NCBI RefSeq assembly: GCF_950023065.1
Contig: NC_088680.1
Coordinates: 67,369,350 to 67,433,349, forward strand
Source: Planococcus citri
Lineage: Eukaryota; Arthropoda; Insecta; Hemiptera; Pseudococcidae
Direction: 5' to 3'
Length of the DNA stretch: 64,000 nucleotides
Shown: piece after piece, positions 34,801 to 42,829 of the stretch
Layout of the letters: the number at the start of each line of letters is the position of its first letter
How positions within the stretch are numbered: position 1 is the first letter of the stretch
Program-made: the position numbers and the translations under genes
The notes under the pieces: model-generated
Databases searched by the model: none
Seen by the model: only the letters and a program-made list of their open reading frames with translations
What the model was told of the DNA's origin: nothing

Positions 34801-37800
34801 ATTGTCCGTATCTAGAAAAAGTCTTAAAAGTTTGAAGTTACAGAAAAAAAAAATAGGTACAACTGTAATTAGGCCTAAAATAAAAACTCACACTTCGATT
34901 TCATTTCTTTTGTTTCGATTCAGTTTTTCCCAGATCGGTTTTATTTCTAGAATTGAATTTTTTTTACATTTCGTTTTTTTACATTCAATTCTGAGCGTAG
35001 TGTAGAATTCTTTTGTTTTCATTTCGAGGTTGTGAAGATGAAAATGAAATATTGTTCATTTTCATTTTGAGGTTTTTCACCTTTCAATGTTTGTTTTTGT
35101 ATTTTGTTGTTAGTTTCCGTTTATACCTGTGTATATTTGGGGTATTCATTTGTCATGCTCTGTTGTTTGTTTTTGGTTCCTTTTTGCAGTTTTTCTTGCT
35201 TTATACGCGTACTTTTTTGTGCGCCAATTTTTTTTGTTACTTTCGATTTCGTTTTTAGAATTTTCAAATTTCATTTCGAATTTGTGAGAATTGTTAGCAT
35301 GTCAAAAATTGATGAAAAACTGTTGAAAACACGTTAAAATGTTGTAAAAAAAAAAAAACTCGAAAAAAGAGCCTTGAAGTCTTTTTAGCAACAACGACAT
35401 TTGAATGAAGTTTTCCGAAAATGCCTGAAAAATAAATAAAAACTGCTAAAAAAAAGTTGAACTCATGGAAAATTGACATCATACAAAAATAATACCCGAT
35501 TAAATTTGAATGAAACTATACCCAAAAGTGCATGAAAAAGACGTGTTTAAAACAAATTTAAATGATAGGGATCAAAAATACAAAAAAAATATAAAATTAC
35601 CGTTGCAAAAATTAATTATATTCATGCAAATTGAATAAAAAATCAATTGAAATATGAAAGATAAAAAATTATGAAAATGAAATAAAAAGTGAAAAAAATA
35701 AAATTTCAAGTACATAATACAGGTATAAGTTGAGATAATGATGTGAAAAAACTGTAAAAAATGGTGAAAACAAAAAAATGTTGAAAATGAAAAAGTATAA
35801 AAAATTAAATATTCCCCCTCCCAAAAAAATGTAATCACATGATGCATGCTATGAAAACGAAGAATAAAAATTCAATAACAAAGAATTGATTATTTAACGA
35901 ATGGAAAAGTAGACCAGAAAAAGAAGAAAAAATTGAAAAACGAATAATGAAACGAAAAAGGAAAAAATATAAATAAAATGATGAAAAATAATGAAATGAA
36001 TAACAAAAATGATTTTTATACAAACGAATGTAACCAAAACCAAAGTGAAAACAGAACCTAAAAAACCAAGAAAAAAAATTAAAAACAAAATATAGGTATG
36101 TACTGAAAACTAAGTGAAAGACCTCAAAATGAGTTCAAAAGTGCGTTCAAAAATTCTTTGGTGAAATTTTTCATCCTCCAAATTACTTCCATCTCCTCCT
36201 GTTGCCCAAAAAAGCAAAAAAAGCATGTACTTGTGCAGCCGATGAACTTTTTTTTTTTTTGGTTTTTCTTGACGTGCTTTCTATCAATTTTGGTATGCGT
36301 AATTCGTATTTTTAATGTCGTCCGTTATTTCATTTCCTAATGCCCTTTTTTCGTCGTGAAAACGTCTATTTCTGTCGTACCGATAAATCACACCCGAACA
36401 ATTTTAAACAACACACTGCTACACTCTCCTTTTTTCCCCGGCTATTGAACCTACCAAATATACAAAATTCAGAGAAGGACGGTACTTTACTGCTTTTGCT
36501 TTAATAATGCCACAAATTACAATTAGTTTCATAATTAGGTACTTAATGAGTAGGTAGTACATACAATAAACTAGGTAAACGATGAGTGAATAAGAATGCG
36601 CATTAACAAACGAAAAAAAAAAATGAATTTAGATGATGCCCCAGACTCCGACATGATTAATTTAGTTTCTGAAATGGAAATCTTGAAATTACTTGGAAAC
36701 CATCCAAATGTCCTCCGACTAATTGGCTGTTGTAGTCAGGGAGGGCCCCTGCTGGTAATTACAGAATATGCTGAAAACGGAAATCTTCAAAAGTTTCTGC
36801 GTAACCATCTTGAACGGTCGCCCATTAAACTCCCAGAAACTACTCTCATGTCTTATGCTCTTCAAATTGCGCAGGGGATGGATTATTTGGCCTCATTGAA
36901 GGTGCATCCAATCGCCATTAATAATCTTTCGATTTTTACAACATTACGAGTAGTACCTACCTAAATTTAATTTTTATTTTGTAGTGCATTCATCGAGATT
37001 TGGCGGCTCGCAATATCCTTGTAATGGTTAACCACACCATGAAAATAGCAGATTTCGGTCTTACCACGAATACAACAAATTCAGAGTACTGTAAAAAAAC
37101 TTCGGAAGGAAGGCTTCCAATTAAGTGGATGGCACCTGAAGCTTTGCTTCATCACAAATACACACTCAAGTCTGACGTGTAAGATGTGAATTATGAGCTG
37201 AGAGAGTGGGTGGACTTTTTGTACAGTACGTTTTTGCCGTACAACAGCTAGTAGCTACGAGCATATCACGCCACAATTATTTTTGGTAGGAATATACGAG
37301 TATATTACTTGAAGGGTGCACGGAAAGAACCAGATAAGTCACTTTTTCAAAGTTTTGTGTTACAGCGTTTTTTGAATCATCCGAACTCAAAAAAACATTT
37401 TGTCGGTTTTCACAGAGAAAGCATTTTTTTTTAAATCGTGGATTCTTCACTCCTGTCACTATTACTCAACCTGTTTACACCTAATTCATGTTTTGAAATT
37501 TTTTTCTAGAATATTTCGCAATAATCATGCCAAAACATCGAAAAATATAATTTCTGAAACTGGGGAAACATTTTGGAACGGATTGGTGCTAATTTTTGGA
37601 CTATTATTGCCAATTTCAAAAATTCGGGACAAATAGCCTGCAAAATCTTGTGACACTTCTTCGATTTTTTGAAATTTTTAATAATGCCTAAAAAATTGGC
37701 AGAATTGCGTTCCAAAATATTTCCCCAGTTTCGAAGTACGATCGGAGAAGAATGCAATTTTCAAAAAACGGATTTATCCAAAAATAAGCAATTTCCAAGT

Positions 37801-38926
37801 ATTCAACTGCTCAGTAGTCAGTAGAACCTTGAAAGTTCCTAAACAGGTTGGCTATACAGCGACAGGAGTGAAAACAGCACAATTTTTTTTCAAAAATGCC
37901 TTCTCTTTAAGGGTCCATTTCTCTCCAACAGCGGCTCCATTTGAAACTAAAATGTTTTCTGAGTAACTTTCAACTCAAAATGAAGGTCTTCGCTGAATTT
38001 GGTCAAAATCTGCTGACTTTTTTCGGGCGATCCACCCTAATGTCAGCAGTATTTACAAGTTGCTGTTGATAGTAAGTAAGTGGAAAAATGCATCCGCATA
38101 AGTTAGTATTCGGTCCAGTGGGTGTTTGAGTACATATTTGCTAACAAGTTTAGGAACCCCTGCTTTCCAAAAACGCAAACATTTAATAGCCGTTCTGTAA
38201 TACATAGAATGAATGCTTCTAGAAATGACAGCATTTCCAACTGTTGAGTTTGTTTAAACATTGCACAACGCCAAAAAATGAAAAATACCTATCCAAACTG
38301 TCCGCCTACTCTCTCACCCCTACCATGATGATGCTGAAAAAAGCAACGTATTTTCAATACCAACTTTTTGTAAGGTGGTCATACGGTGTCTTATTGTGGG
38401 AATTATCAACAATGGGTGGTAACCCATATCCTACGCTTCTCAATCTTGTTGAGCTACTTCACGTTCTAAACCAAAATTATAGAATGGAAAAGCCTCCGAA
38501 CACATCTACAAATGTGTAAGTACAATAACATGGATTTATTTTAAAATGTCAAAATTTTTCTCATTGTGTAATGTGTACCTAATTTACTTAGGTACATATA
38601 AGTCTACAAATCCGATCATATTGTGTTACAGATATGATTTAATGTTGGAATGTTGGGATAATGAACCTGAACGTCGTCCAAATTTTTCGACCATTGTGGA
38701 GCGCCTGACAGAATTATTCCCATGCACTCAGGTATGGGTTTAAGTAATTTGTGTGTAGATATTTATTTTGCTAGGTTGCAATTTATATTGGCATCAGTTT
38801 TCACTGTTACAGGCAAACGATGAGTCCAGCCATTTACTAAATTCTGATACTTCTGAATCTGAGATGGGAAGCAGTGTTTTCAATTCGAAATTCTCTGAAG
38901 ATGAAAATGCAAGTGAAGCGTGTTGA
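22770..38926 (+). CDS. FGF-receptor-type receptor tyrosine kinase (16 exons)
   Basis: Exons: 22770-22835, 22910-23076, 23388-23523, 32273-32416, 32531-32725, 32826-32950, 33058-33202, 33276-33350, 34138-34231, 34301-34409, 34508-34742, 36633-36901, 36985-37178, 38375-38515, 38632-38731, 38813-38926. All junctions are GT-AG and phases agree. From the ATG at 22799 the product has 759 residues; the true start may lie in an unseen upstream exon. Order: signal peptide, three Ig-like domains, membrane segment, juxtamembrane region, tyrosine kinase, short tail. WEFPRHNL, VAVKMLK, SEMEILK, CIHRDLAARN, GRLPIKWMAPEAL and WSYGVLLWE are strongly FGFR-like. It should be a plasma-membrane receptor signalling through autophosphorylation. 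Oddities: activation loop Tyr-Cys instead of Tyr-Tyr, minimal kinase insert, no tyrosine in the tail, weak Ig2. Confidence is high for an RTK, good for the FGFR family. Confidence 0.85.
22910..23523 (+). CDS. Receptor exons 2-3: first Ig-like domain
   Basis: Exon 22910-23076 gives NCGEQMKRCKGAVLLTCNST then TSYWYRLSPERM: the B-strand Cys (LLTC) and the C-strand Trp (YWYRL). After a 311-bp intron that holds a MITE, exon 23388-23523 gives WLSNLSPYDNGLYSC, the DxGxYxC F-strand motif, then a second Cys cluster VICCIRLNVSC. It is a complete Ig fold split in the middle. The donor is G|GTAGGC, phase 1. The next intron is 8.7 kb. Confidence 0.8.
23117..23330. mobile_element. MITE with 4-bp duplication, TIR ACAGGGTGCC
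   Basis: 214 bp within the receptor intron between exons 2 and 3. The left end ACAGGGTGCCCAGAAATACC pairs with the right end (ATTTCTAGGCACCCTGT). The inner parts GAGTACCCC and GGGGTACTC, AAAGTTTTT and AAAACTTT also pair. ACTT flanks both sides. Confidence 0.75.
23666..23825. mobile_element. TA-flanked MITE, TIR TGTGACCCCGCC
   Basis: 160 bp. It starts TGTGACCCCGCCTGACAAAA, and about 40 bp of each end pair (AAATCGACCATTTCGACAAAA). TA lies at each border (23664-23665 and 23826-23827), the Tc1/mariner pattern. The first seven bases equal those of the element at 63119-63548. Confidence 0.75.
23826..24423. other. Intron sequence, nothing recognised
   Basis: AT-rich receptor intron sequence with no coding or repeat signal found. 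Confidence 0.3.
24424..24655. mobile_element. MITE, TIR CACGGAAAAAAA with GGATCCCATTC inner arms
   Basis: 232 bp. CACGGAAAAA and TTTTTTCCGTG mark the ends. TACTATTTCA.TA.AGTAACC and GGATCCCATTCAAAAAT pair across the element over about 65 bp per arm. The centre is AT-rich. It directly abuts another palindrome. Confidence 0.7.
24656..24765. mobile_element. Small palindrome, TIR CACCGNAGGGGTTGTAAAA (copy 1)
   Basis: About 110 bp. CACCGTAGGGGTTGTAAAAA pairs with TTTTTACAACCACTGCGGTG. The same ends and length are seen at 27542-27657, identifying a small element family. Confidence 0.65.
24766..25318. other. Intron sequence with a tandem duplication
   Basis: A roughly 115-bp phrase (TTTTGAATTTTTCA, then CCCCTTCA, then CCCCTAC.AAAAAAATATTGTCA) occurs twice in tandem between about 24990 and 25195. 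A diverged relative lies near 60356. No gene. Confidence 0.4.
26391..26528. mobile_element. Partial MITE, end TTTGGAATAGAGCTCTTCA
   Basis: This 138-bp segment matches the right part of the element at 59613-60116, sharing GAAGTAAAAATCTCCGTAAA and TTGGAATAGAGCTCTTCA. The left half is missing, so it is a truncated copy. Confidence 0.6.
26871..27322. mobile_element. Foldback element with about 190-bp arms
   Basis: AATAAGGCTTTTGACGTATT (left) and its counterpart near 27322 begin arms that pair across GTTCGCCTGAACTTTATCAG, the ATTTCATATTTTGAGCAATT region and the AAACACTGTT region, meeting near 27090. Frames on both strands encode the same shadow peptide. Non-coding. Confidence 0.7.
27542..27657. 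mobile_element. Small palindrome, TIR ATGTAACACCGCAGGGGTTG (copy 2)
   Basis: 116 bp. The two ends are near-perfect over about 25 bp and nearly the whole element pairs with itself. It is the cleaner copy of the family at 24656. Confidence 0.75.
27725..27816. repeat. Degenerate GTAGTGCTTTTGAGC satellite, left fragment
   Basis: It contains TCGCGTAGTGCTATCAATTT and TTGAGCTTTTGAGCTTTCAA. The same degenerate words fill 31690-32065 on the other side of the CR1-type element, so one satellite block was split by that insertion. Confidence 0.6.
28035..30869 (-). pseudogene. CR1-type ORF2, one in-frame stop
   Basis: From Met (MSQQTIQFLTLNVQSLSNK) the frame runs 945 codons with a single TAA at codon 570 (29160-29162); otherwise it is open. 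Endonuclease motifs: LNVQSL, LTEHWLL, VVGGDFNINIL and ISDHNSVFL. Reverse transcriptase: TPVHKKGEKSNLGNYRPISV, ETQFGFRRGKNTTQA, VFCDLSKAFDTMNH, GVPQGSILGPLLFILYVND and QFADDTTML with both catalytic aspartates. The stop lies between the fingers and the first catalytic aspartate (DLSKAFD). With one lesion over 2.8 kb this is a young or recently active copy. Confidence 0.85.
31040..31684 (-). pseudogene. CR1-type ORF1 fragment with SGNH-esterase-like end
   Basis: The frame is open from the truncated 5' edge (about 31684) to 31040. It includes VVLFIGGSNN, a GxND-like block III, and about 90 residues later HYAHGRHLNENGKRYL, which fits block V with the catalytic His. A Ser/Pro/Asn-rich tail ends in a proline run. 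Esterase-type ORF1 proteins are known in CR1-group LINEs and are thought to help ribonucleoprotein or membrane association. The start with the nucleophile Ser block is missing because the element is 5'-truncated. Confidence 0.6.
31690..32065. repeat. Degenerate GTAGTGCTTTTGAGC satellite, right fragment
   Basis: About ten loosely spaced repeats of words such as TATCGCGTAGTGCTTT, GAGCTTTTGAGCTTTC and TTTTGATAT. Unit length is irregular (roughly 25-45 bp). It continues the block seen at 27725-27816. Confidence 0.6.
32273..32725 (+). CDS. Receptor exons 4-5: second, degenerate Ig-like domain
   Basis: Exon 32273-32416 (acceptor TTTCAG, phase 1) gives GIENNDHIKQHLQKI, then TIHFIPRQTDEPVVLRSFTRG. 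Exon 32531-32725 gives YPKPTNSAYATN, then LFLTIDEPSMPTTYTIRTCN and AKGC. Length, GYPKPT and the late YTIRTCNAKG motif fit an Ig domain. The B-strand Cys (here VVLRSF) and the C-strand Trp are missing, so the usual core disulfide cannot form; the CNAKGC pair is atypical. Donors are G|GTACAT and G|GTAAGT. Confidence 0.75.
32826..33202 (+). CDS. Receptor exons 6-7: third Ig-like domain
   Basis: Exon 32826-32950 gives NNTVVIGEIKGASVTLCCD and then WRVQWFIKN, holding the B-strand Cys and C-strand Trp. Exon 33058-33202 gives FNVSDTNTGTYQCRKQD, the F-strand DxGxYxC motif, and a G strand FELKIL. The domain is again split by one intron, like Ig1. There are several N-glycosylation sequons (NNT, NST, NET, NVS). 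In FGF receptors the two membrane-proximal Ig domains bind ligand. Confidence 0.8.
33276..34409 (+). CDS. Receptor exons 8-10: stalk, membrane segment, juxtamembrane
   Basis: Exon 33276-33350 is a short stalk (DSVSGKHPINQATVSAENDQ). Exon 34138-34231 carries GSITNILIIILITALSFTTI, then CVTYFSSKFKK: one transmembrane helix with a basic stop-transfer. Its acceptor GGAAAG has a weak pyrimidine tract but is the AG that fits phase 1; an alternative start is possible. Exon 34301-34409 encodes MTKLQVKKIIVQKQISSDND, similar in pattern to the FGFR juxtamembrane region that binds FRS2 adaptors (hydrophobic-basic, then Ser/Asp-rich). The donor TTG|GTACAA is phase 0. Confidence 0.7.
33549..33729. mobile_element. 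MITE in receptor intron, TIR AGAAGGGTGTAGATTTTATT
   Basis: 181 bp. The first 30 bases and a second block (CTTCCAACGTT.TCC) pair with the right end in reverse complement, leaving a short loop. Its right end abuts a sequence related to the terminus of the element at 22502-22627. Confidence 0.7.
34508..36901 (+). CDS. Receptor exons 11-12: kinase N-lobe and hinge
   Basis: Exon 34508-34742 gives NIPVVTIQCL, then MPLDERWEFPRHNL, the glycine loop VGEGEFG (residues about 456-461) and VAVKMLK with the ATP-anchoring Lys near 484. The phase-1 donor AAAG|GTTAGT joins acceptor GAATTTAG at 36632. Exon 36633-36901 gives DDAPDSDMINLVSEMEILK (the C-helix Glu near 501), the gatekeeper/hinge LLVITEYAENGNLQKFL, and LMSYALQIAQGMDYLASLK. 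The linker between hinge and helix E is only about 15 residues, roughly 16 shorter than in typical FGFRs. The 1.9-kb intron between them is unusually strand-asymmetric. Confidence 0.85.
34743..36632 (+). other. Intron 11 with strand-composition switch
   Basis: From about 34900 to 35290 the plus strand is T-rich (phrases like TTTTTTTACATTTCG and TTTTTGTATTTTG). From about 35330 to 36110 it is A-rich with AAAATGAAAAA-type words and few T runs. Open frames made of Phe/Leu/His on either strand result from this bias. No repeat unit or gene was recognised. A similar A-rich patch lies at 62030-62200. Confidence 0.55.
36985..38731 (+). CDS. Receptor exons 13-15: kinase C-lobe
   Basis: Exon 36985-37178 starts at CIHRDLAARN (catalytic Asp near 582), then MKIADFGLTTN (DFG at 600-602), NSEYCKKTSEGRLP and IKWMAPEALLHHKYT. 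FGF receptors have two adjacent tyrosines in the activation loop; here they are Tyr612-Cys613. Exon 38375-38515 gives VWSYGVLLWELSTMGGNPYP and MEKPPNTSTN. Exon 38632-38731 gives YDLMLECWDNEPERRPNF, the end of the kinase fold. Phases 2, 2 and 0 agree with the human-type FGFR order. The intron 37179-38374 holds a foldback element. Confidence 0.85.
37446..37872. mobile_element. Foldback element in receptor intron, TIR TTCACTCCTGTC
   Basis: TTCACTCCTGTCACT and CAACCTGTTT at the left pair with AAACAGGTTG and CGACAGGAGTGAA at the right. Inner blocks GAAACTGGGGAAACATTTTG and GTTCCAAAATATTTCCCCAG also pair. About 427 bp, non-coding, in the intron between kinase C-lobe exons. Confidence 0.6.
38813..38926 (+). 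CDS. Receptor exon 16: C-terminal tail
   Basis: Acceptor CACTGTTACAG, phase 0. It encodes 37 residues (ANDESSHLLNSDTSESEMG, then SSVFNSKFSEDENASEAC) and TGA. The tail is acidic and Ser-rich and contains no tyrosine, so the phospholipase C-gamma docking tyrosine of vertebrate FGF receptors is absent. The final CXX-less Cys is not a prenylation motif. Confidence 0.8.
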   Translation, partial: ANDESSHLLNSDTSESEMGSSVFNSKFSEDENASEAC

Positions 38927-40282
38927 TGTTGATAAACTCTCGAAATGTTCAAGAATGGAGAACTGCGAGAAAACCATTTTACACATAGGCAGGTATACTT
39001 GAAACTGGTGAATGACAGAAAGTTCTTTTTAAAAGTTTCATTTTTTCAGTATCCTTAATTTGTAAAAAAAAAAGAATACCAATTGCATTGTAAATAACTA
39101 GGTATTTTAATTTTTTATTTGTTTGAGCTTGATTGAGCTTTTTTCAAAAATATAAGTGTACATTTCTAATTAATAAGATTTAATAAGAAACATTAGAAAT
39201 CTCATCATTACTTACCTAAGCATGCGTGGTTGCGTACCATCAGATATTTGAACATTGGATGGTTTGATTGGAAAAAATTATAAATCACAAAAAATGAATT
39301 CGCTATTTTTTTACCTTCGTAAGTATTCTATTTTTTTAATCACTGTTTGCTATTTTTTTTGAGCCCATTATTTGCTGTGTTATCAATTGTAATCTAGGGG
39401 CACGCTCGTGCCCCACCCCGCCCTCTTCCGAAATAAATCCAAAAAACACGAAAACAAGGAGAAATGAATGCAAACGATGAACGGAGAACGAGTAACGCAA
39501 CTAACGCAACGAGCAGTGACACTAATATTCTGAAACCAACTCGTCTTTGATGGCGCGCAGGCCGCCAACTCATTTTTCTATGAAAGCGTGCATTAAATTG
39601 AAAAATTTCGAAGAAGCAATTTTCTTAATTTTTCAGGCGCTTTCATTTGAGACTAAAACGGAGTTTCTACGATGAAAATTCGCGAAGCTACAATTTGGCT
39701 CTATTTTGTCATTTTTGTAAAATTCTTCGCCATCTTCAAACACTATTCAGAAAAAAGGGCTGAATGGATTTTTGCGAAATTTGGGAATTGGGTTCTGTTT
39801 ATCAACTATTACGGACTAGTGAAGTCAAATTTTGAAAATTTTGAAATTTGACCTTTCACCCCCCCATTTGGGGGCTCAAAATTTTGAAAAAATTGAATTT
39901 TATTTCAAAATTGTATTTTTTGAGTTTGAAAAAACCTATATGCCAAATCTGAGCGAAATCGAACATCAACTAAAAGCTCCATGAGCTTTCGAAGTTGCAA
40001 TAATTTTGAGATTTCGCCTATTTTCAAATGGATAATACAAAAAAAAGAGAACTCATTTCAAAATGCAAATAGGAAAGGAAATCCTTCTCATGTTTGAAGA
40101 ACCCATATACAAAATTTCAACGTACTTCGTTTCCAAAAAAGCTCTGTAGCTTTGATTAAAGTTTTACAAAAAAAGAAAAGACCGTTACATATTGATTTGA
40201 ATCCATGCGTATTCCCATGCACGTTTTGATATCTAGCGCAGCAGTAATGTGTTGTAGTGACTCAATTTCACAGCAGCTGCGT
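38927..40282. other. Receptor 3'UTR and intergenic sequence
   Basis: No clear AATAAA. A perfect hairpin GGGGCACGCTCGTGCCCC lies at 39398-39415, similar in style to the hairpin cluster at 7.8 kb. The rest is AT-rich with no gene recognised. Confidence 0.35.
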
Positions 40283-40365
40283 GGCTGTATGCATTATGTG
40301 TCGGATCACAACGCAGAGGGTCTATGGATCGAATCCCACTCGATTCTACTTTTTTTTTCAATTTT
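40283..40365 (+). mobile_element. tRNA-derived SINE head
   Basis: GTGGCTGTATGCATTATGTG resembles an A box, TGTCGGATCACAACGCAGAG a tRNA anticodon arm, and TATGGATCGAATCCCA a B box (GGATCGAATCCC). A long T run (40349-40358) follows, a possible Pol III stop. The stem pairing is too damaged for a functional tRNA. It looks like an Arg-type tRNA-derived SINE, different from that at 16784. Confidence 0.45.
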
Positions 40366-41725
40366 TTTAAAGCTAATTTTCTTGGCGTAATTTTTTTATT
40401 GTCATCTGATCTGTGGAAAGTGAGTACCTGGTGTTTGAAACATACTTTTCGAGAAACACATGTTTCATTAATGTTTACTTAGTTTTTGAAAATTAAAAAA
40501 AAAATCATATCTTTTCGCCATTATGCTACGAATAATGTTTTTAATGTATTTTTTTCACATTGATATCGCGAAAAAATTTTGAAATTTCATTGTTTTTTTT
40601 TCAAACCAGTAAAATAAAATTTACACATTAACTATTTGTGAGGTCTTGCGTTATATTGACACACATGTGCGATCATTTTGCTCTAGATGCGAGCCATTTC
40701 GTTCACTTGTTTGAAACGTAATAGTATGTACCTATTAATGCATTGAAAAATGAATTTTTGCCATTCATTTTCATTATATTATTTTCTTTTCTCAATATAC
40801 CTTTGGAAGCTTTAAATTTGTTTTTGAATTGAAAATGAAAACGAATGCTTTTTCAACCGTTTCCGTTTTTGATTGTTTTTTTAAATACCTACCTACATCA
40901 TGGTCATGGAACACATTGAAAGTACAATGATGACATTTTTTCAGTAAAATGAAATTATGAAAAATCGTCAATCGTGTCATGTCAGTAAAAATGAAAAAAA
41001 CAACACCAACAACGAGTAGGTATTCAAAAGCAAAAAATTATTTTATTGTGTATCTAAGAAAAACAATCAAAAATAGAAAAGGTTGAAAGGGTAACAAATT
41101 TCATTTTAAATGGGGGGGGGGGGGAATTGAAAATTTCCAAAGCTTCAAGAATACTTCAAGCTGAAACTCTTATTGAGAAAAGAAAATGCATTGAAACGAC
41201 AAAAGTTAATTTTTCAATATGTATACTTTGAAACTGAAAATAAGGTACCCTATAATATGAACTTTCAGTTTTCAATTCCTTTTTTTACAACATTCTGAAT
41301 TCAATTAGCTGAAGACAAGGTGAAGTGATAGTAACCAAAAGAACCGAACAATGGACCCAACGTTCTGACAAGATGTGTCTGTATAACACACCTCAATTTT
41401 TGTTACTCCATGCAGTCTTCAACTTGAAAATGTCATACGAAAATTTCATGTCGAAAAAATTGTAGAGAATTTCATTCTCTTTTAGTTTACTGCCATCCGA
41501 TTTTTGCTAGAACGTACAGTTTATCTGGGAAATGCTGAAAATTAAAAAAATTAAAATTTTCTCATGTTTAGTCCAGTGAGCTTTTGGAAAACTGAAGCAA
41601 GAACCCAAAACATAATACAGAGAAATAATTTTTAAAAAATTTAAAAATTAAAATGTAAAATTTTCATTATTTTTGATTTTTTTGAAATGTTTTGTGAAAA
41701 GACTACGTAATAATAACCATCTGAT
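40366..41725. other. Gene-poor spacer
   Basis: AT-rich DNA with a 14-base G run at about 41112. No gene or repeat unit was recognised. Confidence 0.3.
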
Positions 41726-42219
41726 ATCCCCCAAAAAATTCTCCAAAAAAGAATTGAGACCCCCGCCCTCGACTGATTCAAACAAAAAATAGAAATTCTG
41801 CTGGTACCTACCTACTTTTGAACGTGATCATTGTACACAACATAATTTACAGCAATTTTTTTAAAAATTTCACTGATAAAAGTAATGATATCAGGTGGAA
41901 AGCCGCCCTTTTTCAAACAAATTCTCTGAGTTCTCCTTAAAAGTCAATATCATAAATGGATTTTGAGACACCTTTCTCATAAATTTTCTATACTTACACT
42001 GAAAAAAACTGTAAAAAAAATTGGGGCGGACACAGGGCTGTTGAAAAAACATGATCAGCTAATTTAGCATGAACCTTAAACCTATGTCCGCTCCAATTTT
42101 TTTTACAGTTTTTTTCAGTGTAAGTATAGAAAATTTATGAGAAAGGTGTCTCAAAATCCATTTATGATATTGACTTTTAAGGAGAACTCAGAGAATTTGT
42201 TTGAAAAAAGGCGGCTTTC

Positions 42220-42669
42220 TGTACGATATATTCCTTCCAACTGGAAAATATCTGACTACTAGACATCAATTAATAACTCGAACAAATCGAACAGACATCT
42301 TACACAGAATAAAAATAAAAGATTTATTTTTAATTCTAGGTTATTGACCCGAAGGAAAACAACAACAACAAAACAGAGCTTTATGCTCGACTTGATAACT
42401 TTACAACTCGAAGATTAAATCAATATTAACGCGTCGCAACAACGTACATAACGATTTCAACTTATAACTAACTCATAAAAACAATAGCCAACAGTTTACG
42501 CGATTTTACGAAAGAGGATAAAATTCACATATCACGCAACCAACGATATTTAACACTTTAACAGAATTTTATACTTGTGAAAACGAAATTTATTTTTTAT
42601 TTAAATTAAAATAAAAAGTTATCGACTTTATACGTTACCATTAACGTTACGAGACCAATTTTGCCAACA
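42220..42669 (-). repeat. copia 3' LTR and adjacent polypurine tract
   Basis: 450 bp, TG...CA in the element's direction (TGTTGGCAAAATTGG to ATCGTACA). Just inside it (42670-42681) the minus strand reads TTATGGTGGGG, a polypurine tract suited to plus-strand priming. Confidence 0.85.
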
Positions 42670-42829
42670 CCCCACCATAAAAATATTTTCCCTAACACGC
42701 GTACCACTTAATAAAACGAAAAACTTGTTGCTTCTTATCATTACTGGTGTTTGTAAACACTTTCGAACCAAAATATTTTTACAGCAAAATTTTACTTAAA
42801 TTATACTAAAATTGACTCGAACACTAAAA

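Noticed and set aside
35013..36088. Phe/Leu/His-rich open frames in the receptor intron
   Set aside because: They result from strand-asymmetric A/T-rich sequence; none matches a membrane-protein family or has splice support.
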